From NCBI GenBank assembly GCA_964568355.1, contig CAZMRK010000092.1, positions 1 through 22,665 on the forward strand: a DNA stretch of 22,665 nucleotides, read 5' to 3'. Of this stretch, positions 1-7,395 are shown in pieces; positions within the stretch are counted from its first letter, which is position 1; each line of letters opens with the position of its first letter. Under the pieces are notes generated by a model. It was not told the origin of the DNA, did no database searches, and saw only the letters and a list, made by a program, of their open reading frames with translations. Source of the DNA: JAJPJX01 sp964568355 (GTDB taxonomy: Bacteria > Acidobacteriota > Terriglobia > Bryobacterales > Bryobacteraceae). Both the position numbers and the translations under genes were made by a program.

Positions 1-149
1 TAGGAGACCACCGGATCGCGGTTGGATTTCTGATTGCACGCGTTGGTCAGCGCGTTGAGGGAGAGCGGATAGTATTCCGGCGTGGCGGCTTCTTTTTCGA
101 GCAGGCAGCCCAGTACACGCACTTCGGCTTCGGTCAACTGAAAATCCAA
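1..149 (-). CDS. YceH/DUF480 family protein, N-terminal fragment
   Basis: Only the first ~49 codons lie in the window; the gene runs off the left edge. Reading the minus strand from 149 gives MDFQLTEAEVRVLGCLLEKE followed by a stretch containing TPEYYPLSLNALTNACNQK and NRDPVV. This matches the start of the YceH/DUF480 winged-helix family (LTxxExRVLGCLLEK, TPExYPLSxNxLxxACNQKxNRxPV). No ATG is available: an in-frame TAA lies 9 codons upstream (in the 174-176 region), so the TTG at 147-149 is the only usual start codon, with a purine-rich AAAGGG about 8 nt before it. The family resembles tandem winged-helix DNA-binding proteins, but its role is not well defined. It is divergent from the DMT transporter. 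Family call is confident; the start codon is less so. Confidence 0.85.
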   Translation of the reverse strand, partial: MDFQLTEAEVRVLGCLLEKEAATPEYYPLSLNALTNACNQKSNRDPVVS

Positions 150-179
150 GTGGATGGCCCTTTCCCCTCCACTTTACAA

Positions 180-200
180 CCCCTGCGTTACAATCAGGGG
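180..200. promoter_or_regulatory. Inverted repeat in the YceH/DMT divergent intergenic region
   Basis: CCCCTG, nine bases, CAGGGG: perfect 6-bp arms. It sits in the short gap between two divergent genes, and its right arm contains the only Shine-Dalgarno-like AGGGG upstream of the DMT gene. It could be an operator or a hairpin that hides the ribosome binding site; it could also be chance. Confidence 0.3.
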
Positions 201-202
201 CA

Positions 203-1060
203 GTGCGGCCCCACATGAAGAGCCAGCTTCTGCTGGTTCTGGCGGCTCTCCTGTTTTCCACCGGTGGAGCGGCCATCAAATCGACCTCGTTTCATAGCTG
301 GCAGGTGGCCGGGTTTCGCTCCGGCATCGCGGCGATCGTGCTGCTGGCCCTGCTGCCCGAAGCGCGAAGGGGCTGGAACCGGCGAGTCCCCCTGGTAGCC
401 GCCGCCTATGCCGCCACGATGGTCCTGTTCGTACTTGCGACCAAGCTCACGACCGCGGCCAGCGCCATCTTCCTACAGGACACCGCTCCCCTTTATCTGC
501 TGCTGATCGGCCCGCTGCTGCTCCACGAGCCGGTTCGCCGCAGCGACCTCGCTTTTCTGCTGGCAATGGGCTTGGGGATGGCATGCTTTTTTGTAGGACA
601 GCCGCGCGCCGAAGCTACCGCGCCCGATCCCCGCCTCGGAAATCAGATAGCCGCACTATCGGGGATTGCCTGGGCGCTCACCGTGGCTGGTCTGCGCTGG
701 CTGGGCAAGCATCACGAAGGACCGGATGCCAGTATGGCGACTATCGTTGCCGGCAACCTGCTGGCTGCCGCCATCTGCCTGCCGGCAGCCTTGCCGGTAG
801 CCCAGGTGAGCGGAGCAGATCTCGCTGTCGTGCTCTACCTGGGCATCTTCCAAATCGGCCTGGCCTACTTTTGCCTGACTCGCGCCATCCGGCACGTTCC
901 TGCGTTTTCGGCGTCGGCCATCCTGCTGGTCGAGCCCGCACTCAATCCGATCTGGGCCTGGCTGGCCACCGGCGAGCATCCGGGTCGGTGGGCTGTAGCC
1001 GGAGGGGCGCTCATCCTGGGCTCGACCTTCGCCGCCACCTGGTGGCAGGCGCGCCGTTAG
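203..1060 (+). CDS. EamA/DMT-superfamily permease
   Basis: Inner-membrane transporter of the drug/metabolite transporter superfamily, about 285 residues and ten predicted hydrophobic segments. This is the usual size for two tandem EamA repeats: roughly residues 5-130 and 145-280. The first repeat has the typical FSTGGAAIKS and WQVAGFRSGIAAIVLLALL stretches, the second the LLVEPALNPIWAWLATGEHP end motif of EamA proteins. Substrate cannot be predicted. The start is GTG at 203 or ATG at 215 (MKSQLL). The ATG gives a more typical N-terminus, but AGGGG (196-200) is 14 nt away from it and only 2 nt from the GTG. Its TAG stop overlaps the TAA of the convergent gene on the minus strand (TTAG at 1057-1060). 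Confidence 0.9.
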   Translation: MRPHMKSQLLLVLAALLFSTGGAAIKSTSFHSWQVAGFRSGIAAIVLLALLPEARRGWNRRVPLVAAAYAATMVLFVLATKLTTAASAIFLQDTAPLYLLLIGPLLLHEPVRRSDLAFLLAMGLGMACFFVGQPRAEATAPDPRLGNQIAALSGIAWALTVAGLRWLGKHHEGPDASMATIVAGNLLAAAICLPAALPVAQVSGADLAVVLYLGIFQIGLAYFCLTRAIRHVPAFSASAILLVEPALNPIWAWLATGEHPGRWAVAGGALILGSTFAATWWQARR

Positions 1061-1632
1061 TCGCCGGCTGCTACGCCGAGAGTATGTGCGAGGTTTTCGT
1101 CCTTCTGGTGCACGCGAGCATAGTTCTCATAGCCCCGGACGGAGTGCGTAATCCGGGCCGATTCGGTCGAAAGATTGTGGATGTAGTTGCCGTACTGCGC
1201 CATCCACAGATCGTCGCGATGATTGTTCAGGAAGGCAACCGCATCCTGGAGATTATCCGCCATCAGGCGCAGCGGCGCCGCCGTCCCATCAATCGCCTTC
1301 TGCTGCCAAACCGGAGCAGTCGCGCGAATGGCTTCCAGGCGGCACAAGTCCTCGCCCATGTCGTTCACGTCGTCCCGCAAGCGATTGAGCACGGCTGCGT
1401 GTGTTTCCCAGCTCACGCTCGTGCTGTGCAGCATTGACTCCAGATCTTCGGTCTCGACGGACGCATTGTGTGCATCCATCAGCAGGTTATCCAGGAGGAC
1501 CGATCCGTCATTTCCGGCACGCAACGCCTTTACGCTGGCGCAAGTTTGGTTGGAAGCGGCAAAGGTAGCTTCCGGCAAAACCGCCAGAGCACCCGCGGCG
1601 ACACCGATCATCAGGAAATTCTTCCAAGTCAT
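1057..1632 (-). CDS. Hypothetical exported protein, helical
   Basis: I do not recognise the family. The 191-residue product starts with a clear Sec signal peptide (MTWKNFLMIGVAAGALAVLP, then EATFA before the likely cleavage site). The mature part is mostly amphipathic-helical, with two cysteines (C31, C97) that could form a disulfide in the periplasm. An ATG nine bases further up is possible, but AGAAGGAG directly abuts that codon. The ATG at 1632 has the ideal 9-nt spacing to the same ribosome binding site, so it was chosen. The mature protein is rich in His, Asn and Asp and may be a small periplasmic helical bundle; function unknown. It lies downstream of the SNF2 gene with a 120-nt gap, so it probably has its own promoter. 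Confidence 0.75.
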   Translation of the reverse strand: MTWKNFLMIGVAAGALAVLPEATFAASNQTCASVKALRAGNDGSVLLDNLLMDAHNASVETEDLESMLHSTSVSWETHAAVLNRLRDDVNDMGEDLCRLEAIRATAPVWQQKAIDGTAAPLRLMADNLQDAVAFLNNHRDDLWMAQYGNYIHNLSTESARITHSVRGYENYARVHQKDENLAHTLGVAAGD

Positions 1633-1684
1633 ATCGAACATCTCCTTCTATCTGTGGAGACGCAGCACGGCCCGGAGAGCGTTT

Positions 1685-1725
1685 ATACAGCCCGTAATGG
1701 ATATAGCGGCGAGAAGAGGCTGTAT
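1685..1725. promoter_or_regulatory. Inverted repeat upstream of the exported-protein gene
   Basis: ATACAGCC (1685-1692) and GGCTGTAT (1718-1725) are perfect 8-bp inverted arms with a 25-nt spacer. On the minus strand the gene-proximal arm overlaps TATAAA (1687 to 1682), a possible -10 box about 50 nt before the ATG at 1632; no good -35 is visible. A repressor or activator site is plausible. The 1633-1752 gap holds nothing else I can identify. Confidence 0.35.
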
Positions 1726-1752
1726 GCCGATTGCGACCCGTAGGGGAGGGAT

Positions 1753-3858
1753 TCAGGAAAGCAGAAGCTCCAGATCTTCGCGTCCCAGATCGCGGATCAG
1801 GCTGTTATCGGCATTGATGATAGCCGCGGCGAGATCACGCTTGCTGGTTTGCAGCTCCAACACTTTTTCTTCGACGGTGTCGCGCGCGATGAGGCGGTAG
1901 GCAAAGACCTGGCGCTCCTGGCCGATGCGGTGCGCGCGGTCGATGGCCTGCGCCTCCACCGCCGGATTCCACCAGGGGTCGAGCAGGAAGACATACTCCG
2001 CCGCGGTCAGATTGAGCCCCAGGCCCCCGGCCTTCAGGCTGATGAGAAACAGCCGGCAGCCGGGGTCGTTCTGGAAGCGATCGACATGCGCCTGGCGATC
2101 GCGAGTGGATCCGTCGAGGTATTCGTAGCGGACGTCGTCCTGATCGAGCTTGCGGCGCACAATGCCGAGCAGCCTCGTGAACTGCGAGAAAACCAGTGCT
2201 TTGTGGCCCTCTTCGAGCACCTCATTCAATTGCTGCAGCAGGACATCAAGCTTGGCGCTGGGCTCATCGGAGCGTCCGGCATCCACCAGGCCGGGATGGC
2301 AGGCGGCCTGGCGCAGCCGCAGCAGCGCTTCCAGAACCTGCATTTTCGATCTGCCCATGCCGTCTCTCTCGATGCGATGCAGCAGGCTGTGGCGATAGTG
2401 CTGCCGCAGTTCGTTATAGAGCCGGCGCTGCAGCGGCTCCATCTCGCAGAAGATGGTTTGCTCGGTCTTGGGAGGGAGTTCGCGCGCCACCTGGTCCTTG
2501 GTACGGCGCAGAATGAACGGCCTCAGCGCATGCGCCAGCAGGCGGCGCGTCTCGTCGCTGGGGTTGCGCGCCGTATCGCTGGCCAACTTGAATACGGAGG
2601 AGGTTCCAAGAATACCCGGATTCAGGAACTCGAAGAGGCTCCAGAGTTCGCCCAGATGGTTTTCGACAGGTGTGCCGCTGAGAGCCAGCCGGTAACGGCC
2701 TTTCAGCAGCCGCGCCGCTTTGGCCGATTCAGTCCCGGCATTCTTGATGGCCTGCGCTTCATCGAGAACGATATAGTCGAACTCCACGTCCTTGAAGTGG
2801 AGCGCGTCGCGGCGCAGCGTTCCGTAGGTGGTCAGAATGACGTCGTAGTCTCGAAAGCTCTCCTGATCGCGCCCCGCACCGGTGTAATCGAGCACGCGTA
2901 TGCCGGGGGTGAAGCGCGCCGCTTCCTGTTTCCAGTTGAAGACCAGGGATCGCGGCACCACAACCAGCGACGGGACCGCCGGCTGCTCCAGCCGCCGCGT
3001 TTCGAGCAGAGCGAGCACCTGGGCGGTCTTGCCAACTCCCATATCGTCGGCCAGACATCCGCCGAAGCCGAACTCGCGAAGGAAATGCATCCAGCCAAGG
3101 CCGTCCCGCTGATAGTCGCGCAACTGCCCCACGAAACCGGAGGGCTGTTCCGCCGCGCGTAAGCCGGAGAATTGCTGAAGGCGCTCGCGCACACGGGCGA
3201 AGGCTTCATCGCAGGAGATTTCCGGCTGCGCGGCGAGCAAGGCATCGAGCAGACCCATCTGATTTTGACGGAACCGCATGTGGCCGTCCGCCGGAGTTCC
3301 CAGGCCGGCGAGCGAGCCGAAGCGGCTGAGCCATTCTTCCGGTAGCAGGCCGTAACTGCCATCGCCTAACCGCACCATCTGTTCGCCGCGCCGGACAGCC
3401 TCCAGAAGCTCGGGCAGCCTGGCAGAGGTGCCCTCGTAGTCCACTTCGCCGTGCAGTTCGAACCAGTCCACACCAGAGGAGACGGCGAGGCGTGAAGCCC
3501 CGGGGCGGCGAAACAGACGGCCCTCGGCTTCCACGCGCCACCCCGCATGCACGAGGTCCCGCGCCACCCGCGGCAGCTTAGAAGCCGGCAGCTCCCAATG
3601 CGGCTGCCGGTCCGAATAGCTTTCCGGAACAAATTTCAGCCCCAGATCATTTAACTGCTTGACTGCCTCCTCTTCGGCCGCCGTGTCGCGCACCAGAAGC
3701 CGGTGCGCGGACGCCTGAAAGACGGCCGGGCCGGCAGGATAGGCGGAAATCCGCTCGCCCGCATAGAAGAACGAGAGCTCGGCGCGCAGGCGATCCTGCC
3801 CCCAGGAACGTTCCTGCCCGCGATGCAACGCGAGCGAAGGCTCGGGAGCGACGCGCAC
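1753..3858 (-). CDS. SNF2-family ATPase/helicase, C-terminal part of a frameshifted gene
   Basis: Superfamily 2 DNA translocase of the bacterial SNF2/RapA-like type. Visible motifs in this 701-residue ORF: Q-like region GQLRDYQRDGLGWMHFL (~245-260), Walker A DDMGVGKT (271-278), LTTYGTLRRD, DEAQ (motif II, 366-369) followed by AIKN, LSGTPVEN (393-400), the RRTKDQVARELP switch (~451-462), LISLKAGGLGLNL (motif V, 605-617) and QAIDRAHRIGQ (motif VI, 637-647). The N-terminal 240 residues are the SNF2_N-associated region typical of SWIM-SNF2 proteins. The nominal GTG at 3858 has no convincing ribosome binding site. The preceding codons remain in frame with sense until a TAG near 3893, and the 465-residue ORF just upstream supplies the missing N-terminus in another frame. 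Most likely this is one ~1096-residue gene (1753-5044) broken by a one-base shift. Confidence 0.9.
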   Translation of the reverse strand: MRVAPEPSLALHRGQERSWGQDRLRAELSFFYAGERISAYPAGPAVFQASAHRLLVRDTAAEEEAVKQLNDLGLKFVPESYSDRQPHWELPASKLPRVARDLVHAGWRVEAEGRLFRRPGASRLAVSSGVDWFELHGEVDYEGTSARLPELLEAVRRGEQMVRLGDGSYGLLPEEWLSRFGSLAGLGTPADGHMRFRQNQMGLLDALLAAQPEISCDEAFARVRERLQQFSGLRAAEQPSGFVGQLRDYQRDGLGWMHFLREFGFGGCLADDMGVGKTAQVLALLETRRLEQPAVPSLVVVPRSLVFNWKQEAARFTPGIRVLDYTGAGRDQESFRDYDVILTTYGTLRRDALHFKDVEFDYIVLDEAQAIKNAGTESAKAARLLKGRYRLALSGTPVENHLGELWSLFEFLNPGILGTSSVFKLASDTARNPSDETRRLLAHALRPFILRRTKDQVARELPPKTEQTIFCEMEPLQRRLYNELRQHYRHSLLHRIERDGMGRSKMQVLEALLRLRQAACHPGLVDAGRSDEPSAKLDVLLQQLNEVLEEGHKALVFSQFTRLLGIVRRKLDQDDVRYEYLDGSTRDRQAHVDRFQNDPGCRLFLISLKAGGLGLNLTAAEYVFLLDPWWNPAVEAQAIDRAHRIGQERQVFAYRLIARDTVEEKVLELQTSKRDLAAAIINADNSLIRDLGREDLELLLS

Positions 3859-5044
3859 CTCGCTTATATCGCAGCTCTTCAGGAACCTCTACGGACGGGC
3901 ATCCCGGCATACTGACCAGGGCCGCCAGCAATTCTTCTCTCTCTTTGTCAGGAGCTTCGATGGCGGTCTGCTTTCGAAGGCGGGAGACCCAGACATACGA
4001 TCCTTCCAGCGGAGAAACGCGATTGTCCCAGAAGACCAGCCCGGGCGTAACCAGAGCGGGATCGCGCACACTGATCTTCTGGCCGCCGCGATGCAACCAG
4101 CCGGAGACGGCCCAGCGGCCGCTGCGCTGTCGCTCCATGGCGAGCGAGAGCCGCCAGGCTCCTCCCTCGTCCCAGGTGAGTGGCAACGGCTCCGGCTCGC
4201 GGATGCCGTTTCGGCAGAAGCAGCGTCCGGTGTGGATCATGCGCTCCAGGATGCGGCCGGAGAGCGGATCAGTCACCTGAAAGTGGGCGGAAAGGGACTC
4301 CAGATAGTCACCTCCCCAACCGTAGGACTGCCGTGCGCCGGTCAACAGAAAGAGGATCTCGCGATCCTCCGCATCCGGAAGCCGGGCGACATCGCGGCGG
4401 TTGATTCGCAATTCCTTGAGCTTGGTCCAGCCGCCGTCCTTCTTGCGGTCGTGGGTAACCAGTTCCAAATGCAGATTTCCGTTCTGACTGCTGGAATCGA
4501 TCGGGACCAGGTAGAGCAGTTCGCGGCGCGAGGGCCATGGATCGGATGGGCGGCTCGACCACCCCGGTAAGTCCACGGCGGCCAGTTCCTGGCGCCAATC
4601 GGGCAGGCGCGAATTGCCGGTCGAAGGAGCGGCCCCCATCCTGCCGGTGTTCGGAAAAGGCGTGAACTCATTGTCTTCCGATTCTTCTTCCCACGACTCC
4701 TCCGACGGATCATTAAAGAAATCGAAATCCGTATTGAGGACGCGGCTCAGGCGGGGCGCCGTCAAGTGTCCCTGCGCGTCAGCCGCGAGAATGGTGGCCC
4801 ACAGGTGCTTGCACGGCCCCCGATCTTCGAAAAAGGGACAGTTGCAGGACATGAAGAGCGTTCCCTGCTCCCAGCGAATCACGACCTGATAATCCTCAGA
4901 CCCGCGAACCGTGGCCTCCACGCCGACAACCGAACCAGACGTAATGTTTACGGCTTGGGTCTGGAAATACGTGATCCCCCGGGAACGCACGGCGGCGCTG
5001 AATTCGGGGGCGAGACGCGTGGATAGTCTGGGAGAAGGCGTCAT
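3647..5044 (-). CDS. SWIM zinc-finger N-terminal part of the SNF2 helicase gene
   Basis: Residues 67-80 contain CNCPFFEDRGPCKH, a SWIM zinc finger (CxC then CxH; C67, C69, C78, H80), the usual N-terminal module of bacterial SWIM-SNF2 helicases. It is preceded by beta-rich sequence and followed by a ~300-residue region without recognised motifs. The meaningful protein runs to about EVPEELRY near 3868. After that the frame reads an Arg/Ala/Gly-rich tail to 3647 that overlaps, out of frame, the start of the helicase ORF. The ATG at 5044 follows the ybaK-type gene after 18 nt; AGAAGAG is a weak ribosome binding site. It is the third gene of the SMP-30/YbaK/SNF2 operon. Whether the split is a real mutation or an assembly error cannot be decided here. 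Confidence 0.8.
   Translation of the reverse strand: MTPSPRLSTRLAPEFSAAVRSRGITYFQTQAVNITSGSVVGVEATVRGSEDYQVVIRWEQGTLFMSCNCPFFEDRGPCKHLWATILAADAQGHLTAPRLSRVLNTDFDFFNDPSEESWEEESEDNEFTPFPNTGRMGAAPSTGNSRLPDWRQELAAVDLPGWSSRPSDPWPSRRELLYLVPIDSSSQNGNLHLELVTHDRKKDGGWTKLKELRINRRDVARLPDAEDREILFLLTGARQSYGWGGDYLESLSAHFQVTDPLSGRILERMIHTGRCFCRNGIREPEPLPLTWDEGGAWRLSLAMERQRSGRWAVSGWLHRGGQKISVRDPALVTPGLVFWDNRVSPLEGSYVWVSRLRKQTAIEAPDKEREELLAALVSMPGCPSVEVPEELRYKRGARRSRAFARVASRAGTFLGAGSPARRALVLLCGRADFRLSCRPGRLSGVRAPASGARHGGRRGGSQAVK
3858..3870 (-). other. Probable single-base frameshift joining SWIM and SNF2 reading frames
   Basis: On the coding strand the upstream frame reads ...GAG CTG CGA TAT AAG (EELRYK) and the downstream frame AGC GAG GTG CGC (SEVR). 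Removing one A of TATAAGC (the TT at 3864-3865 on the plus strand) gives a continuous PEELRYSEVRVAPEPSL, which suits a SNF2 N-terminal region. No classical slippery heptamer is present, so programmed frameshifting is unlikely. Confidence 0.7.
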
Positions 5045-5062
5045 CGGGAAATGCTGACTCTT

Positions 5063-5536
5063 CTATTGTAATGAGTTCTGGAAGAGCTCCGCTTCGATGA
5101 AGCGGCTGAGGTCATTCGGATTCAGCAGCAACTGGCTGCCGCGATGGCCGGCGCTGATCGAAATGCGGTCCCAGTCTCCCGCCGAGAGATCCAGGTAAGC
5201 CGGATAGGGCTTCCTGGTTCCGATGGGCGAGACTCCGCCGCGGACATAGCCGGTAAGTCCGAGAACCTCCTTGAGCGGGACCAGTTCCACTTTTCTGTTG
5301 CCGCTGGCCGCGGCCAGCGCCTTGAGATTGAGGTCGGCGCTGCCGGGGATGATGGCCAGCAGTACGCCGGTACGGTCGCCGCGGACCACCAGGGTCTTGA
5401 AGACCTGCTCCGGAGGCAGGCCGACCTGAGCGGCCACGTGCGTAGCACTCAGGTCCTCTTCATCCACCTCGTACTCGATCAGTTCATAAGGAATGCCGGC
5501 GGCATCGAGCATACGAGCCGCGTTGGTCTTCTTCAT
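5063..5536 (-). CDS. ybaK: YbaK/EbsC family Cys-tRNA(Pro) deacylase
   Basis: A 157-residue cytoplasmic protein, close to the ~159 residues of E. coli YbaK. The family hydrolyses cysteine mischarged onto tRNA(Pro), a trans-editing step that protects translation fidelity. Family hallmarks are visible: FKTLVV with the conserved lysine (K47), GGVSPIG (100-106), and SAGHRG (128-133) near the C-terminus. The N-terminal MKKTNAARMLDAAGIPYELI is also typical. The ATG at 5534-5536 overlaps the TGA of the SMP-30-like gene (ATGA), which indicates translational coupling. The helicase gene follows 18 nt downstream. Confidence in family is high; the precise amino acid edited is inferred from the family. Confidence 0.93.
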   Translation of the reverse strand: MKKTNAARMLDAAGIPYELIEYEVDEEDLSATHVAAQVGLPPEQVFKTLVVRGDRTGVLLAIIPGSADLNLKALAAASGNRKVELVPLKEVLGLTGYVRGGVSPIGTRKPYPAYLDLSAGDWDRISISAGHRGSQLLLNPNDLSRFIEAELFQNSLQ

Positions 5537-6456
5537 CGGACGCCGGGATCGGGCGCGGTGAACTTCTCGATTCGGCCGTGCTCTTTTTCGGTGATGTAGA
5601 GCGTGCTGCCCCCGCCACCCTTACCGCAGAAAGTGAGGTTGGCCGGACTTTTGCCGTGGCACTGGATGGCGCGATCGTCGATCCGGCCATCCGGATGCAC
5701 AATCAGGATCTTGCCGAGGCCCACCATGGAGACGTAGAGATTGCCCTTTACATCGCAGCGCATACCATCCGGAACGCCGCCCTTGGGCAACTTGGTGAAG
5801 ACGCGCTTGTTGTGCAGGGCTCCGTCGGGCTTGCGATCATAGACCAGAATGTTGTGGGCTTCGCTCTGGCCTACGTATACGTGCTTTTCATCGGGCGACA
5901 CCGTGATCCCGTTGGGAGTAGTGAGGTGTTGATCCAGTAGCACGGTCCGGCGATTGGGTGGCGCGGTGATCATGAAAATGCGGCCGCCCCCGGCCAGATT
6001 CTTCCAGTCGGGATCGCTGAAGTAGATCGTATCGTCCCTGGATATGCCGACGTCATTGGGTTGATGAAATTGCAGGCCGGTCCAGTCCTGCGTGAGATTG
6101 CCGAGAAATTTGCCGGTCGCGGGATCGAGACGATAGACTTTGTGACCCACGTAGTCCGCGACAATCAGCATGCCCTCGCTATCGAGGCGCATGCCGTTGG
6201 CGCGGCCGCCCCCGGGCATTTCGACAAAGAGCGAGGCTTTACCGTCCGGCGTCACTTTTCCGATGGTGCCTTCGCGCTGATAGCTCACGGCATAAAGATT
6301 GCCCTGGCGGTCGCAGGCCGGGCCTTCCACACCTTCGGTGAAACTGTTGGCCTGGGTTACCGGCGTCGCCATCCAGTCTCCGTCGCCTGCCCAGGCCACC
6401 GTGCAACAGAACCACGCCAGACCGAATCCTGCCAGATAAAAATTTCGCTTATTCAT
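5533..6456 (-). CDS. SMP-30/gluconolactonase-like beta-propeller, exported
   Basis: A 307-residue protein with a Sec signal peptide (MNKRNFYLAGFGLAWFCCTV, AWA as probable cleavage site), so the enzyme should act in the periplasm. The rest is a six-bladed SMP-30/gluconolactonase/LRE-like propeller. EGVEGPACD (41-49) supplies the expected metal-binding glutamate, QPNDV (132-136) and PNGI (181-184) the conserved Asn-containing loops, and VPDGMRCD (228-235) the typical Asp loop. Members hydrolyse sugar lactones or related esters, but substrate is not predictable. The open frame continues far upstream (to 7131) antisense to the creatininase gene; that extension is rejected because the signal peptide sits at 6456. 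GGAAGG directly abuts the ATG, so the exact start is somewhat uncertain. First gene of the operon with ybaK and the SNF2 helicase. Confidence 0.87.
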   Translation of the reverse strand: MNKRNFYLAGFGLAWFCCTVAWAGDGDWMATPVTQANSFTEGVEGPACDRQGNLYAVSYQREGTIGKVTPDGKASLFVEMPGGGRANGMRLDSEGMLIVADYVGHKVYRLDPATGKFLGNLTQDWTGLQFHQPNDVGISRDDTIYFSDPDWKNLAGGGRIFMITAPPNRRTVLLDQHLTTPNGITVSPDEKHVYVGQSEAHNILVYDRKPDGALHNKRVFTKLPKGGVPDGMRCDVKGNLYVSMVGLGKILIVHPDGRIDDRAIQCHGKSPANLTFCGKGGGGSTLYITEKEHGRIEKFTAPDPGVR

Positions 6457-6519
6457 CCTTCCAAACAGGCTATCACGCAATCCCGCTGCCTTCCGTGTTA
6501 CTTTGTGAAGCCATAGATC

Positions 6520-7317
6520 ATGCACGGTCCCAAACAAAAATATCGCTATGACCACTACACGTGGCCGGAGATGAAGGAAGTGATCGCGCGGCAGCCGGTG
6601 TGCATTCTGCCGATCGGGTCGGTGGAAGATCACGGGCCGCACCTGCCGCTCGATGTGGACAACTACCTCATCACGACGGTGTGCGAGGACGTGGCGCGGC
6701 AGATCCCCGAAGAAGTGCTCCTGCTGCCCACCATCCCCTACGGATTCGAAGATCACCACATGAGCTTTCCGGGGACGATTACCATCCGCTCGGAGCATTT
6801 GGAAGCCTTCGTTCTGGACATCACGCTGAGCCTGGCACATCACGGGTTCCGCAAGATTCTGATTGCCGACGGGCACGGCAGCAACATGCCGATTGTGGAC
6901 CTGGCTGCCAGGAAAACCATTATCCAGTCCGACGCCTTGTGCGCCTGCTTCATCTGGCCATCCCTGATCGGCGATCTGCTCAAAAAGACGCGCGAGAGTC
7001 CGTTTCCAGGCGGGATGTCGCACGCTTGCGAGTTGGAGACGTCCGTCTATCTGTATCTGAACGAAAGCGCCGTGCAGATGGATCTGGCCAAAAAGGAGAT
7101 TAACTTTCATCCGTCCAAATACTACTGGCACGACCTCGGGGGCGGTCCTCCCGTGCGCATGGTGGAGTGGTGGACGCGGATCTCGAAGAGCGGGGTGATC
7201 GGAGATCCTTCCATTGCAACGAAAGAGAAGGGCAAGCTCTGGTATGAGGCCACGGTGAAGAACCTGATCGAATTCATCCGGGAGTTCCGGTCGTTTGAGG
7301 TTCGGCCAAAAGAATAG
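6520..7317 (+). CDS. Creatininase-family amidohydrolase
   Basis: A 265-residue protein of the creatininase/formamide-hydrolase fold, a family of metal-dependent hydrolases acting on cyclic or linear amides. The signature PIGSVEDHGPHLPLDVD (31-47) carries the metal-ligand Glu, His and Asp positions (E36, H38, D47 or D45). DGHGSN (117-122) and HACELETS (168-175) are the other two conserved blocks. No signal peptide is seen, so it is cytoplasmic. An in-frame TAG two codons before the ATG fixes 6520 as the first possible start; the upstream GTGAAG is only a weak ribosome binding site. It is divergent from the SMP-30-like gene (63-nt gap) and convergent with the MFS gene. Specific substrate (creatinine or another lactam/amide) cannot be assigned. 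Confidence 0.9.
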   Translation: MHGPKQKYRYDHYTWPEMKEVIARQPVCILPIGSVEDHGPHLPLDVDNYLITTVCEDVARQIPEEVLLLPTIPYGFEDHHMSFPGTITIRSEHLEAFVLDITLSLAHHGFRKILIADGHGSNMPIVDLAARKTIIQSDALCACFIWPSLIGDLLKKTRESPFPGGMSHACELETSVYLYLNESAVQMDLAKKEINFHPSKYYWHDLGGGPPVRMVEWWTRISKSGVIGDPSIATKEKGKLWYEATVKNLIEFIREFRSFEVRPKE

Positions 7318-7320
7318 AAT

Positions 7321-7395
7321 AGCTTTTAGCTTTCAGCGATCAGCTTTCAGCCAAACACAAAAAAGCTGATAGCTGAGTGCTGACCGCTGACAGCT
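7321..7395. terminator. Large imperfect palindrome between convergent genes
   Basis: Two 31-nt arms (7321-7351 and 7365-7395) pair at 24 of 31 positions around a 13-nt A-rich loop. Each arm is itself built from repeating AGCTTTCAGC / GCTGATAGCTGA-like units. It fills the gap between the creatininase stop (7317) and the MFS stop (7394-7396). This position fits a bidirectional terminator or a dispersed repeat used as one; there is no long U-tract after the stem. Confidence 0.6.

Noticed and set aside
1849..3162. 437-codon plus-strand open frame opposite the SNF2 helicase
   Set aside because: It lies wholly antisense to conserved helicase motifs and encodes no recognisable protein.
3858..3870. 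Programmed ribosomal frameshift in the SNF2 gene
   Set aside because: There is no slippery heptamer or obvious downstream stimulator, and a simple one-base change explains both frames.
6457..7131. N-terminal extension of the SMP-30-like frame
   Set aside because: The extension is antisense to the creatininase gene, while a proper signal peptide begins at 6456.
7321..7395. CRISPR-like repeat array
   Set aside because: The repeated units are short, imperfect and arranged as two inverted arms with no uniform unique spacers and no cas genes nearby.
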